A DNA stretch of 64,000 nt, taken from Planococcus lenghuensis. Its GTDB lineage: Bacteria; Bacillota; Bacilli; Bacillales_A; Planococcaceae. The stretch is taken from assembly GCF_001999905.1 (NCBI RefSeq), contig NZ_CP019640.1:2212001-2276000 (forward strand). The letters run 5' to 3'. The notes below the pieces were generated by a model, which saw only the letters and a program-made list of their open reading frames with translations, was not told the DNA's origin and did no database searches. A program made the position numbers and the translations under genes. The first letter of the stretch is position 1. Each line of letters opens with the position of its first letter. Positions 39,231-48,928 of this stretch are shown one piece after another.

Positions 39231-40415
39231 TTACGGGCGTTTTACAACGGTTGCCACGCCTTGGCCACCGCCGATACATAATGTGGCAAGGCCGATTTTC
39301 GCATCCCGTTTCCGCATTTCGTGCAGAAGTGTCACGAAAATGCGCGCTCCGCTTGCACCGATCGGGTGACCAAGCGCAATGGCGCCGCCGTTGACATTCA
39401 TAATATCATGATTCATCTTTAGTTCGCGATCAACTGCAATCGACTGGGCCGCGAATGCTTCATTCGCTTCAATGAGGTCGATATCTTTCAATTCGAGGTC
39501 TGCTTTCTTCAGCGCTTTGCGCACCGCTTCAACCGGGCCGATTCCCATGACAGCCGGGTCCACGCCTGCACTGCCGTTGGCAATGACTGTTGCAAGCGGT
39601 GTCAGTCCCAGTTCTTCCGCTTTCGCTTTTGACATAACGACAACTGCTGCCGCACCGTCATTGATGCCGGACGCGTTGCCCGCTGTGACACTGCCCTCTT
39701 TTTTGAACGCCGGCCGCAATTTGCCGAGCGATTCGGCAGTAGTGCCGCGCCGCGGATATTCATCGGTATCGAATACGACAGGATCTCCTTTACGCTGCGG
39801 AATTTCCACCGGCACGATTTCATCCTTGAATTTGCCGGCATCAATGGCTGCCGCCGCCCGTTCCTGGGAACGCGCTGCGAATGCGTCCTGTTCTTCACGC
39901 GAGATACCATAGCGGTCGTTCAGATTCTCAGCTGTCACACCCATGTGGTAATCGTTGAAAGCACAAGTCAGCCCTTCCGACAGCATCGTGTCGACAACTT
40001 CCTGATTACCCATCCGGAATCCTTCCCGGGCTTTTGGCAGGATATACGGCGCCTGGCTCATATTTTCCATGCCGCCTGCCACAATCACATCCGCATCCCC
40101 TGCGATGATTGCCTGCGTCGCCAAGTGTACGGCTTTCAAGCCGGATCCGCATACTTTATTGATCGTCATCGCCGAAACCGTCTCCGGCAGCCCTGCTTTC
40201 AACGCCGCCTGCCTCGCCGGATTTTGTCCGAGCCCCGCCTGCAGCACGTTGCCCATAATGACCTCATCCACCTGATCCGCCGCAATGCCGGCCCGCTCGA
40301 TGGCTGCCTTGATGGCCACAGCGCCCAGTTCAGAAGCCGATACATCTTTCAGCGCGCCAAGGAATGAACCCGTCGCCGTTCTGACAGCGCTTACAATAAC
40401 CACTTCATTTGACAT
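39231..40415 (-). CDS. Acetyl-CoA C-acetyltransferase (thiolase)
   Basis: Condenses or cleaves acetoacetyl-CoA. The 394-residue protein has the nucleophile Cys89 in [15 protein letters not shown], the GHPIGASG His350 and the second catalytic Cys380 in CIGGGQG, all in expected places for the biosynthetic/degradative thiolase II class. AtoB, ThlA, MmgA or PhaA-type names cannot be told apart here. It faces away from the HMG-CoA-lyase-like gene across a 76-bp divergent promoter region; together they suggest acetoacetyl-CoA handling in leucine or ketone-body breakdown. Confidence 0.93.
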   Translation of the reverse strand: MSNEVVIVSAVRTATGSFLGALKDVSASELGAVAIKAAIERAGIAADQVDEVIMGNVLQAGLGQNPARQAALKAGLPETVSAMTINKVCGSGLKAVHLATQAIIAGDADVIVAGGMENMSQAPYILPKAREGFRMGNQEVVDTMLSEGLTCAFNDYHMGVTAENLNDRYGISREEQDAFAARSQERAAAAIDAGKFKDEIVPVEIPQRKGDPVVFDTDEYPRRGTTAESLGKLRPAFKKEGSVTAGNASGINDGAAAVVVMSKAKAEELGLTPLATVIANGSAGVDPAVMGIGPVEAVRKALKKADLELKDIDLIEANEAFAAQSIAVDRELKMNHDIMNVNGGAIALGHPIGASGARIFVTLLHEMRKRDAKIGLATLCIGGGQGVATVVKRP

Positions 40416-40491
40416 GATATTTCCCCCTCATTCCATAATTCAGTTGCTCATCCGATCCCTCCATCGCTAAAATAGAAGCAGGAGGGATGAT

Positions 40492-41400
40492 ATGTTCAGT
40501 TTACCAAACAAGGCAACAATTATCGAGGTCGGACCGCGGGACGGGCTTCAGAATGAGTCACGCACAGTACCGACTGAAGCGAAACTGGCATTCATTGCAG
40601 CGCTTCAGGCTGCGGGAATCCAGGAAATGGAGTTGGCCTCATTCGTTTCACCGAAATGGGTTCCCCAAATGGGCGATGCCCGGGATATCCTTGCCCAGGC
40701 GCCGAAATCCGGCCGGCAGATCGTCTTAACGCCGAATGCGAAAGGCATTGACCGGGCACTCGCCGCAGGAGCAGAAGCCATCGCGGTGTTCGTCGGTGTC
40801 AGCGACTCATTCAATAAAAAAAACATCAACAAAACAACGGATGAAAGCATGACGGCCCTGGAGCCGCTGATCCGGAACCTGAAAGATGAAGGCATTTTTG
40901 TCCGTGCCTGCATCTCGACCGCCTTTTACTGTCCGTACGAAGGGGCGATTGATCCGCAGGCGACACTCTCTCTTTGTAAGCGCTTCATTAAACTAGGAGT
41001 GGATGAATTGAGCGTCGCCGATACGATCGGCATGGCCAATCCGAAAGAAAGCTACAGTCTGTTCAAGCTGTTGCGGGATGAATTCCCGGGTACGCTGGTC
41101 GCCGCGCATTTCCATGACACACGAAGAATGGCCATCGCCAATATTGTGGCTGCTCTTCAGGCCGGCATCGACCGGTTTGATACATCCGCCGGCGGTCTTG
41201 GCGGCTGTCCGTTCGCACCGGGTGCCACCGGAAATGTCGCGACTGAAGATGTTGTTCACATGCTGCACCGGATGGGGATCGATACCGGTATTGACGAAGA
41301 AAAATTAGCTGAGGCCGTTCAAGTCATCGAACCGCATGTATCCAAATCCATTTTGACCGGCATGTACACACTGTATAAGAACAGATCCGAGGCGACTTGA
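40492..41400 (+). CDS. Hydroxymethylglutaryl-CoA lyase family protein
   Basis: Probably cleaves HMG-CoA to acetoacetate and acetyl-CoA in leucine catabolism. The 302-residue TIM barrel begins with EVGPRDGLQNE (metal Asp and catalytic Arg), has the metal ligands His206 and His208 in AAHFHDT, and the flexible loop AGGLGGCPFAPGATGNVATED with catalytic Cys239. After HFHDT it reads RRMAIAN instead of the common YGQALAN, a small departure. The ATG at 40492 follows GGAGGG. The next gene begins directly at its stop codon. Confidence 0.9.
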   Translation: MFSLPNKATIIEVGPRDGLQNESRTVPTEAKLAFIAALQAAGIQEMELASFVSPKWVPQMGDARDILAQAPKSGRQIVLTPNAKGIDRALAAGAEAIAVFVGVSDSFNKKNINKTTDESMTALEPLIRNLKDEGIFVRACISTAFYCPYEGAIDPQATLSLCKRFIKLGVDELSVADTIGMANPKESYSLFKLLRDEFPGTLVAAHFHDTRRMAIANIVAALQAGIDRFDTSAGGLGGCPFAPGATGNVATEDVVHMLHRMGIDTGIDEEKLAEAVQVIEPHVSKSILTGMYTLYKNRSEAT

Positions 41401-42342
41401 ATGAAACGATCACTTCTCTGGGCAGCCGGCTCCGTACCTGCCATTTTGAGTGCGGCAGCTGTTGCGCTCGGCTTCTCGGTGTCCAACCGGGTGATGTATA
41501 TCCGAAAAAAAGACGAAGAGTTGATTTTGCAGCGGGAAATCGGTGCGAAGCGGCTCGATGAAGCCTGGTATGGAGCCGTTCGAAAAAGCGAGCAATGGGT
41601 GGAATCCGCGAACGGCTACCGGCTCAAGGCGGTCTTCCTTGAACCGCATGACACCGACCACTATGTCATCATCTCGCATGGCGTCACTGAAAATAAAGTG
41701 AATTCCTTCAAATTCGCCCGCATGTTCGAACGGCTTGGCTTCAACTCTGTCGTTTATGATCAGCGGCGTCACGGGGAGTCCGGCGGGCGGACAACCAGCC
41801 TTGGCCATTATGAGAAATTTGATCTTGAAGCCGTCGTGCATGCGCTGAGAATGCATGCAGGGGATCATGTCCGGTTTGGCATACACGGGGAATCGATGGG
41901 CGCCGCTACCCTTCTCCTCTATGCCGGAAGTGTGGAAGATGCGGCGGATTTTTACATCGCGGACTGTGCTTTTTCAGACGTGTCCGAGCAGCTGCTGCAT
42001 GTGATCCGCACGACAACCCCACTCCGTTCACGGCTCTCCGTCCGGCTCGGCAGCCTGTTCCTGAAATTCCGGGACGGCTATACGCTGGAGACCATTTCAC
42101 CGCGGGAAGCGGTCCGGGCGATCGAAAAGCCGGTCTTATTCATCCATACTGCCAAAGATACATTTGTGCCGCCTTGGATGTCCGAAGAACTGTACCGGCT
42201 GAAATCCGGCGATAAGGAACTGAAAATCTTTGAGTCGGGCAAGCACGCCCAGGCCTTCAACAGCAATCCGGCGGCATACGAGGAAACTGTAGCGAAGTTC
42301 CTCGAGAAATATCAATTGAAAACACAAAAAGCACTCCAGTGA
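41401..42342 (+). CDS. yqkD: Alpha/beta hydrolase with N-terminal membrane anchor (YqkD-like)
   Basis: Serine hydrolase of 313 residues. A hydrophobic helix at about 5-25 anchors it, the HGVTENKVNS oxyanion segment is near 93, the nucleophile elbow GIHGESMGAA places Ser165, and the Asp and His follow in HTAKDTFVP and SGKHAQAF. It resembles B. subtilis YqkD, whose gene lies near yqkE and yqkF there too. Substrate unknown. Its ATG touches the TGA of the lyase gene, so the two are coupled. Confidence 0.82.
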   Translation: MKRSLLWAAGSVPAILSAAAVALGFSVSNRVMYIRKKDEELILQREIGAKRLDEAWYGAVRKSEQWVESANGYRLKAVFLEPHDTDHYVIISHGVTENKVNSFKFARMFERLGFNSVVYDQRRHGESGGRTTSLGHYEKFDLEAVVHALRMHAGDHVRFGIHGESMGAATLLLYAGSVEDAADFYIADCAFSDVSEQLLHVIRTTTPLRSRLSVRLGSLFLKFRDGYTLETISPREAVRAIEKPVLFIHTAKDTFVPPWMSEELYRLKSGDKELKIFESGKHAQAFNSNPAAYEETVAKFLEKYQLKTQKALQ

Positions 42343-42360
42343 CGGAGTGCTTTATTTTTT
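42328..42360. terminator. Bidirectional terminator between yqkD and yneF
   Basis: AAAGCACTCC (42328-42337) and GGAGTGCTTT (42344-42353) form a perfect stem. The plus strand continues ATTTTTT and the minus strand TTTGTG. It overlaps the last codons of yqkD and the stop of yneF. Confidence 0.87.
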
Positions 42361-42591
42361 GGTCGGTTTTTTATTTGTAGAAGCTCTATTCATTTGCGTC
42401 ATCATTTGATTGATCTTCTTCTGCGATGGTTTCTGTCCCATCTGCATCATCATGATCCGAAGCATATCTTCATTGATCGGCGGATTTTCTTCAAGATATT
42501 TCATCATATACCGGCGGGCAATAAAGAACCCGAGCGCAACGCCGCCTATAAGCGCGAGTACGATCAGCAGAATCCAAACCCATGTATCCAA
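42352..42591 (-). CDS. yneF: UPF0154 membrane protein YneF
   Basis: A 79-residue protein with one N-terminal transmembrane helix (about 3-25, [21 protein letters not shown]) and a charged cytoplasmic tail with the family segment [37 protein letters not shown]. It starts at TTG (42591) with GGGAGG 8 nt before; no ATG is available. It lies downstream of tkt as in B. subtilis. Function unknown. Confidence 0.88.
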   Translation of the reverse strand: MDTWVWILLIVLALIGGVALGFFIARRYMMKYLEENPPINEDMLRIMMMQMGQKPSQKKINQMMTQMNRASTNKKPTKK

Positions 42592-42681
42592 CTAAGCAAC
42601 CTCCCTACTGTGCAAAACTCGTTTGTAGCACCAAGAGAGATTATACACTAAATCCTTATGGCGTGCCAGATGTTGAAACGA

Positions 42682-42716
42682 ATAAAAAAACCGGAAGCTC
42701 ATGTAAGCTTCCGGTC
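42682..42716 (-). terminator. Intrinsic terminator of tkt
   Basis: ACCGGAAGCT (42690-42699) and AGCTTCCGGT (42706-42715) form a perfect stem followed by seven T on the minus strand. Confidence 0.88.
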
Positions 42717-42726
42717 TGCCGATCGA

Positions 42727-44727
42727 TTACTCGGCCAAGAGATTTTTCACTTTCCGGACGATGTTCGCTTTCGTAAATCCGAGTTCCTGCTGAATGATTC
42801 CACCCGGTGCACTTGCACCGTAACGATCGATCATCAGCACGTCGCCTTCATCGCCGATATACTTGTGCCAGCCAAGAGAGATTCCCATTTCGACTGCAAG
42901 CCGCTTCTTGATGCTTTTTGGAATTACAGATTCTTTATAGTCAGCATCCTGCTGTTCGAACCGGTCCCACGATGGCATGGACACGACGGAAACTGCAATG
43001 CCCTCTTCCTGAAGCTGCTGCTGCGCTTCCACAGCCAGACTGACTTCCGATCCGGTTGCCAGGATCAGCGCTTCCGGCTCATCAACGCCGGAAACGACAT
43101 AGGCGCCTCTGTTTACACCTTCAGCACTGCGTTCACCTGTCTTTTCGAGGACAGGAAGATCCTGCCGGGAAAGGACAAGCATCGTTGGATGGCTTTTCGC
43201 ATTGATCGCCACATCCCACGCCGCTTTTGTTTCATTGGCATCCGCCGGACGGATCAGTGATAGATTCGGGATGGCGCGAAGCGCGGCCAGGTGTTCCACC
43301 GGCTCATGAGTCGGGCCGTCTTCCCCGACAGCCACGCTGTCATGAGTGAATACATACGTGACAGGCAGTCCCATCAATGCTGACAGCCGGATTGCCGGAC
43401 GGGCATAATCACTGAACACAAAGAATGTGCCGCCGAATACGTGCAGTCCGCCGTGCAGCGCCATTCCGTTTAAGGCTGCCGCCATGGCGAATTCACGCAC
43501 ACCGAACCAGATGTTGCGTCCTTCCGGTGTATCCGGCAGGAAGTCACCCGCCCCTTTAATCGTCGTCTTGTTGGAACCGGCCAAGTCAGCACTGCCTCCG
43601 AAGAATGAAGGCACAGTTTTTGCGATGGCATTGATCATGTCACCGGATGACGCACGCGTCGCTTGCTTCTTCCCCGCTTCATAAGTCGGGAATTCAGCAG
43701 CGTAATTTTCCGGAAGATCGCCATTGATCGCCGCTTTCAGCTGATTGCCGAGTTCCGGATACTCCCGCTCATAATTGGCAAGCAGTTCATTCCATGCCGC
43801 TTCAGCCTGACCGCCAAGCTTCTCAGTCGCCTCATTGAATGTGCTGTACACTTCATCGGGCACATAGAAATCTTCTTCGAATGTCCAATTGTAATACTCT
43901 TTTGCCAGCTTCATCTCATCTTCGCCAAGCGGCGCCCCGTGGACATCCGATTTGCCTGATTTATTCGGCGCCCCGTAACCGATGACGGTTTTCACTTCAA
44001 TCAGCGTCGGCTTATCTTCAGACATTTTCGCATTGGCGATCGCATCATTCAGCGCTTCAAGGTCATTACCGTCATCGACGCGAAGGTAATTCCAGCCGTA
44101 TGACTCGAACCGCTTTTTCACGTTTTCAGAGAAACTCATCTCAAGGTCGCCGTCGAGTGAAATGTCATTGCTGTCATACAGCACGACAAGCTTATTAAGC
44201 TGCAGGTGACCTGCGAGTGAAATGGCTTCAGAAGCGACGCCTTCCATCAAATCCCCATCGCCGCAAAGCGCGTATGTACGGTGGTCAACAACATCGTATC
44301 CTTCTTTATTGTACGTTGCTGCCAGATGCCGTTCAGCCATCGCCATTCCGACGGCCATGCCGATTCCCTGACCGAGCGGTCCTGTCGTCGCTTCCACGCC
44401 GACTGTATGACCATATTCCGGGTGGCCCGGTGTTTTCGAATCCCACTGGCGGAAATTCTTGATTTCATCAAGCGGTAGTCCGTATCCGGACAGGTGGAGC
44501 AGGCTATATAGCAGCATGGACCCGTGGCCGGCTGACAGCACAAAGCGGTCGCGGTTGAACCACTGCGGGTTCGACGGATTGTGGTGCATATGTTTTGTCC
44601 ATAGTGAATAAGCCATCGGTGCGGCACCCATCGGCAAGCCGGGATGACCGGAATTCGCTTTTTCTATTGCATCAATGGAAAGTGTGCGGATCGTAGTGAC
44701 CGCTAACTGATCTCTCTCGTTTGACAT
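42727..44727 (-). CDS. tkt: Transketolase
   Basis: Thiamine-diphosphate enzyme of the pentose phosphate pathway that moves two-carbon units between sugar phosphates. The 666 residues include the TPP-binding motif [38 protein letters not shown] (near 155-195), [34 protein letters not shown] in the first domain and [16 protein letters not shown] in the second. The ATG at 44727 with GAGAGG nine bases before it gives the normal N-terminus [20 protein letters not shown]. Confidence 0.96.
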   Translation of the reverse strand: MSNERDQLAVTTIRTLSIDAIEKANSGHPGLPMGAAPMAYSLWTKHMHHNPSNPQWFNRDRFVLSAGHGSMLLYSLLHLSGYGLPLDEIKNFRQWDSKTPGHPEYGHTVGVEATTGPLGQGIGMAVGMAMAERHLAATYNKEGYDVVDHRTYALCGDGDLMEGVASEAISLAGHLQLNKLVVLYDSNDISLDGDLEMSFSENVKKRFESYGWNYLRVDDGNDLEALNDAIANAKMSEDKPTLIEVKTVIGYGAPNKSGKSDVHGAPLGEDEMKLAKEYYNWTFEEDFYVPDEVYSTFNEATEKLGGQAEAAWNELLANYEREYPELGNQLKAAINGDLPENYAAEFPTYEAGKKQATRASSGDMINAIAKTVPSFFGGSADLAGSNKTTIKGAGDFLPDTPEGRNIWFGVREFAMAAALNGMALHGGLHVFGGTFFVFSDYARPAIRLSALMGLPVTYVFTHDSVAVGEDGPTHEPVEHLAALRAIPNLSLIRPADANETKAAWDVAINAKSHPTMLVLSRQDLPVLEKTGERSAEGVNRGAYVVSGVDEPEALILATGSEVSLAVEAQQQLQEEGIAVSVVSMPSWDRFEQQDADYKESVIPKSIKKRLAVEMGISLGWHKYIGDEGDVLMIDRYGASAPGGIIQQELGFTKANIVRKVKNLLAE

Positions 44728-44814
44728 TGTAACAATCCTCTCTGTATCAAAGTTTCCTTCACTCTCTAGTTTAGTCAAGAATCGCATTAAATACAAAGAA
44801 AAAAAGAATAAGCA

Positions 44815-45048
44815 TCAGTTAAGATACTTATTCTCGCGCATATTTCTTACTTTATCGGGAGTTACATCATTACCGTTCGGGTCAATAACTTTCACATTTT
44901 CAATGGTATTTCGCATGGTTGAACGGAACACCTTCAGATATTCTGCGCGAAGGCTGGACTGTTCTTTCGCTTCTTCCTGCGACAGACCGACGGATTTGGA
45001 CTTTCTGGACAGCTCACTGATGCGGTTTAATTTTTCTTTTGAAAGCAT
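44815..45048 (-). CDS. ynzC: DUF896 family protein YnzC
   Basis: A 77-residue protein with the DUF896 pattern: ISELSRKSKSVGLSQEEAKEQSSLRAEYLKVFRSTMRNTIENVKVIDPNG. The first 50 residues are a helical hairpin and the tail is flexible. In B. subtilis ynzC is the last gene of the SOS-induced yneA-yneB-ynzC operon, and the order is the same here. AAGGTGG lies before the ATG at 45048. Function unknown. Confidence 0.87.
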   Translation of the reverse strand: MLSKEKLNRISELSRKSKSVGLSQEEAKEQSSLRAEYLKVFRSTMRNTIENVKVIDPNGNDVTPDKVRNMRENKYLN

Positions 45049-45105
45049 GTCTTTCCACCTTCCTTCTGCACTTCATACAATACAGAAAAAAGGCAGGATC
45101 TGCAA

Positions 45106-46073
<968 letters not shown>

Positions 46074-46093
46074 AATTCCATGTCCCCTTTTTT

Positions 46094-46178
46094 AGAATGT
46101 ATGTTCGTTCGGAATATATGTTCTCATGTTATGACGAACGTCTGTTTTTGTCAAACGATTTTTTCGAACCTATGTTTG
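46094..46178. promoter_or_regulatory. LexA-binding (SOS) boxes between yneA and lexA
   Basis: The Bacillus SOS box is CGAACnnnnGTTYG. Two strong matches are CGAACCTATGTTTG (46165-46178) and CGAACGTCTGTTTT (46135-46148). Two weaker copies with the same spacing are AGAATGTATGTTCG (46094-46107) and GGAATATATGTTCT (46111-46124). The first overlaps the lexA -35 and the second lies wholly in the spacer of the yneA promoter. Confidence 0.85.
46126..46154 (-). promoter_or_regulatory. Promoter of yneA-yneB-ynzC
   Basis: On the minus strand TTGACA (46149-46154) and TAACAT (46126-46131) are spaced by 17 nt, with a LexA box filling the spacer. Confidence 0.75.
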
Positions 46179-46204
46179 CATTTCAAAGCCCAAGTTGCTA
46201 TACT
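46176..46204 (+). promoter_or_regulatory. Promoter of lexA
   Basis: TTGCAT (46176-46181) and TATACT (46199-46204) are spaced by 17 nt. The -35 overlaps the last bases of the LexA box at 46165-46178, consistent with autorepression. Confidence 0.75.
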
Positions 46205-46247
46205 TGGCGTATACACGTTCGGGTATACCCCAATTGGAGAGGTGATT

Positions 46248-46871
46248 ATGGTGAAGAAGGTATCAAAACGTCAGGAAGATATTTTGACGTTCATCAAAGA
46301 AGAAGTTCGCGCAAAAGGATATCCGCCTTCGGTGCGGGAAATCGGGGAAGCCGTCGGTCTTGCCTCCAGTTCGACCGTCCACGGACATCTGGCACGGCTT
46401 GAAAGCAAAGGGCTGATCCGCCGCGACCCGACAAAACCGCGGGCGATAGAAGTGATCAGTCCGGAAGACACATTCATTGAACGGAGCCCCGTTCTGCATG
46501 TTCCGCTTATCGGGAAAGTCACAGCCGGCCTGCCGATTACTGCCATTGAAAACGTTGAAGAATACTTCCCGCTCCCTCAATCATACGGCGCGGATGATGA
46601 CCACATTTTCATGCTGGAAATCGTCGGTAACAGTATGATCGAAGCTGGGATCCTGGATGGTGATTATGTCATCGTGCGACAGCAGCAGACAGCTGATAAC
46701 GGCGATATCGTCGTAGCCATGACAGCGGAAAACGAAGCTACAGTGAAACGGTTCTTTAAAGAAGACACATATTTCCGCCTGCAGCCGGAAAATTCCTCAA
46801 TGGATCCGATCATTGTAGAAGACGTATCCATTCTGGGGAAAGTCACAGGCGTATATCGCCACATACATTAA
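46248..46871 (+). CDS. lexA: SOS transcriptional repressor LexA
   Basis: Repressor of DNA-damage genes that cleaves itself when RecA is activated. The 207-residue protein has an N-terminal winged helix (about 1-65, with [24 protein letters not shown]), the scissile Ala93-Gly94 in GKVTAGLP, catalytic Ser129 in VGNSMIEAG and Lys167 in ATVKRFF. The ATG at 46248 follows GGAGAGGTG; a second possible start (GTG) is the next codon. Transcribed away from yneA. Confidence 0.96.
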   Translation: MVKKVSKRQEDILTFIKEEVRAKGYPPSVREIGEAVGLASSSTVHGHLARLESKGLIRRDPTKPRAIEVISPEDTFIERSPVLHVPLIGKVTAGLPITAIENVEEYFPLPQSYGADDDHIFMLEIVGNSMIEAGILDGDYVIVRQQQTADNGDIVVAMTAENEATVKRFFKEDTYFRLQPENSSMDPIIVEDVSILGKVTGVYRHIH

Positions 46872-46884
46872 ATAATACATGAAC

Positions 46885-46916
46885 AAGCTGAGGGGTTCCG
46901 CCCTCAGCTTTTTTAA
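46885..46916 (+). terminator. Intrinsic terminator of lexA
   Basis: AAGCTGAGGG (46885-46894) and CCCTCAGCTT (46901-46910) form a perfect stem with a six-base loop, followed by TTTTAAT. Confidence 0.9.
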
Positions 46917-46977
46917 TGGATTGAACAGGAAACGGATAAGGTATACATATACCAAATAAGCAAAAGGAGGAAGCGGC

Positions 46978-47214
46978 ATGCATGATCTGGACAGCGGCGA
47001 CAGAAAACCCGCACAGGATCCGACACCCAACGAGCCTTCACGGAAACGGAGCCTCTATGGCTGTCTCGGAGCCATCCTGCTACTTGTCTTGATCTTGGTA
47101 TTGTTTGGTGCATGCGCATTAATCGGCGGTGAAGAAGAGGAAGCGCAGAACACATACCTTGCTTCTATTAAAAATGAAGTTGCAGTTTTCGTTGCTAGAG
47201 AATATATCGCTTAA
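46978..47214 (+). CDS. Hypothetical small membrane protein
   Basis: A 78-residue protein I do not recognise. Residues 1-26 are polar and charged, about 27-50 form one hydrophobic helix (YGCLGAILLLVLILVLFGACALIGG), then a short acidic run (EEEEAQN) and a mixed tail. A Cys in the helix is not in a proper lipobox. AAAGGAGGAAG before the ATG is a very strong ribosome site, so it is likely translated. Degenerate copies of its 3' half follow at 47282-47515. Confidence 0.65.
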   Translation: MHDLDSGDRKPAQDPTPNEPSRKRSLYGCLGAILLLVLILVLFGACALIGGEEEEAQNTYLASIKNEVAVFVAREYIA

Positions 47215-47281
47215 TGTTTATCCGATTTGCTTAACAGCAATTTGAAAATGAGCATGTCAATTACAATCAGACCACATTAGA

Positions 47282-47515
47282 GTGAGCTGGTTGCAGTTTT
47301 TAAATTTCGACAAAAAACATTTGGACGAACCCGAGAATGAACATACGGAGCACTTCGGCCGCTTGGGGCACCTGCATTAATCAGCGGCTAAGAGGAGGAA
47401 GCGTAAAATCTATACCTTGCTTTCACCGGAAGCGAAGTTGCAGTTTTTGATTTTTGGCAAGAGATGATTGGATAGATCAGCTATGAATTTACGATGCGCT
47501 TCGGCCGCTTGGGGC
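47282..47515 (+). pseudogene. Decayed tandem copies of the end of the preceding gene
   Basis: From 47368 the frame reads APALISG-stop-EEEA-stop-NLYLAFTGSEVAVF, colinear and without indels with ACALIGGEEEEAQNTYLASIKNEVAVF of the gene at 46978; about three quarters of bases agree by hand. A further fragment at 47290 (VAVFKFRQKTFG) parallels VAVFDFWQEMIG at 47437, and each is followed about 55-65 bp later by CTTCGGCCGCTTGGGGCA (47353-47370 and 47499-47516). The repeat period is about 147 bp. In-frame stops show that the copies are not functional as full proteins. Confidence 0.65.
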
Positions 47516-47524
47516 ATGGCTTTC

Positions 47525-47559
47525 AGCAAGGAGCCGGAAAGAGCAACCGTCTCCTTGCT
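47525..47559. other. Hairpin in the lexA-glnA variable region
   Basis: AGCAAGGAG (47525-47533) and CTCCTTGCT (47551-47559) pair perfectly around a 17-base loop. There is no T run, so it is not a simple terminator. It follows directly on the decayed repeats and may belong to a dispersed intergenic element. Confidence 0.4.
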
Positions 47560-48197
47560 AAGCCTAGTCCACGGACGCGCCGGCGTTTAGTTCTGCTAAT
47601 GACAGTGGTCAGTCAATCCATGTAGTTCTTTAGTTAGCAAATTGGAAAAGTGGGCGAATTTCTCGGCCTAAAAATAATTCAGGTCATATCCAAAAAGCGT
47701 GCGAGCATCATAGCTTACTGCAATGTCTTTTTACCACTGTTTTTAGATAAATCTGGTTTTTCCTGATCGTTTTTTCACATTATCACTTGTTCGCCGACTA
47801 TCACTTAAGAAAGGCCTAACATTCTCACTTTCTAAAGCTCTTAGATACCACGTAAAAAACTAATTTCTGCAGCACAGACCGCTGCAACTCCTGTGAGTTT
47901 GCGAAGTGACGAAATCCGCTCAAGGCACAGTATCGAGTTAGTTCGTCGCGAGCACACGGAAAGTGCAGCGGGAAGGCTGGAGATGCATAGCTCTTTTCAG
48001 TAACAAAGCAAACCAGCAGCAGGTGTACTCGAATTCTCGGAGTACACCCGCTGCTGGTTCTAACGAAAGAGCATAATTGCTGATCTCTTCTGCTACGTAT
48101 GAAGTACCCAAGTTGCAAAATGTTACCGGAATGAAAACCGGTTGTCCTGTTCACCGCATGCATCTCTTAAAAACGACTAAAATGTAATTATGCACAT
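47560..48197. other. Stretch without a convincing gene, containing a long hairpin
   Basis: About 640 bp between the repeats and the phosphatase gene. The only sizable frame (47825-48163, minus) is Cys/Arg/Ser-rich with no ribosome site or domain and looks non-coding. The main structure is at 47990-48072: AACCAGCAGCAGGTGTACTC (48011-48030) pairs with GAGTACACCCGCTGCTGGTT (48040-48059) with one mismatch, enclosed by GCTCTTT/AAAGAGC. No T run follows. It may be an untranslated RNA or an extrachromosomal-element relic. Confidence 0.45.
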
Positions 48198-48851
48198 TCA
48201 TCTATCGATATCCCGTTCATCGGTTTCAATATGAACAAGTTCCTTCACTTCCCCACCCGCCGATACTTTCAGCCCCGTGAGGTATCTGCCGTATACGGCG
48301 CCCGTATCGATGTACCAGGCATTGCTTTGGGGGTCGAATCCCGGCTTTTCCTGCGGTGTGTGGCCGACAACTTGCATCTTGCCCAGATTCTTGAGCTGAC
48401 TTCGGTTCCAAAGAATCCCTTCTGCCGTTCCTTCGTTAAACGGATCCTGCGCATGTTTTGCGATTCCGGCATGACTTACGAACAATACATCATTTTCCCA
48501 GAACAGCGGCAGTCGACGGATCCACGCTACATCCTGTTCGATATCCCGTCCTGCCGCTGCATACTGGCCGATTGTGCCGGTACCTCCCTGCCGCAGCCAA
48601 TTGTAATTCGGCGGGCTTCTGAAATGCTCGGTCATCTCGAAATCATGATTACCTTTTACAATGACAACTTGGCCAGGAAGAGTTTCCGTAAGACTTCTGG
48701 CCAGCTCCACCGTTTCCGGCGCATGGTTCCCCCGGTCAACTAAATCGCCGATCAGGATCAAAAATTCTTTCCCCGGATTCCAATACCGATCGAGCATTTG
48801 CCTGAACGTAAAATAACAGCCGTGCACGTCTCCGACGATGAAGTACTCCAT
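48198..48851 (-). CDS. PPP-family serine/threonine phosphatase-like metallophosphoesterase
   Basis: A 217-residue phosphoprotein-phosphatase-type enzyme with all metal motifs: GDVHG (7-11), GDLVDRG (35-41), GNHD (67-70), then SHAG near 137 and VGHTPQEKP near 172. It resembles PrpA/PrpE-type bacterial enzymes that act on phosphoproteins or dinucleoside polyphosphates; the substrate is not clear. The ATG at 48851 is preferred because GGGGGAGG is directly upstream and the family begins near MEYFIVGDVHG. It lies at the edge of the variable region. Confidence 0.85.
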   Translation of the reverse strand: MEYFIVGDVHGCYFTFRQMLDRYWNPGKEFLILIGDLVDRGNHAPETVELARSLTETLPGQVVIVKGNHDFEMTEHFRSPPNYNWLRQGGTGTIGQYAAAGRDIEQDVAWIRRLPLFWENDVLFVSHAGIAKHAQDPFNEGTAEGILWNRSQLKNLGKMQVVGHTPQEKPGFDPQSNAWYIDTGAVYGRYLTGLKVSAGGEVKELVHIETDERDIDR

Positions 48852-48928
48852 ATCCTCCCCCTGCCTTTCCATGCCGATATATCTTCTGTATACCACAGAA
48901 AGGCCGCAGCAAATAGCCGCAGCCTTTC

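Noticed and set aside
47825-48163. A 112-codon minus-strand frame in the variable region
   Set aside because: No ribosome site, no hydrophobic or globular pattern, Cys/Arg/Ser-rich; it may be a non-coding repeat element rather than a gene.
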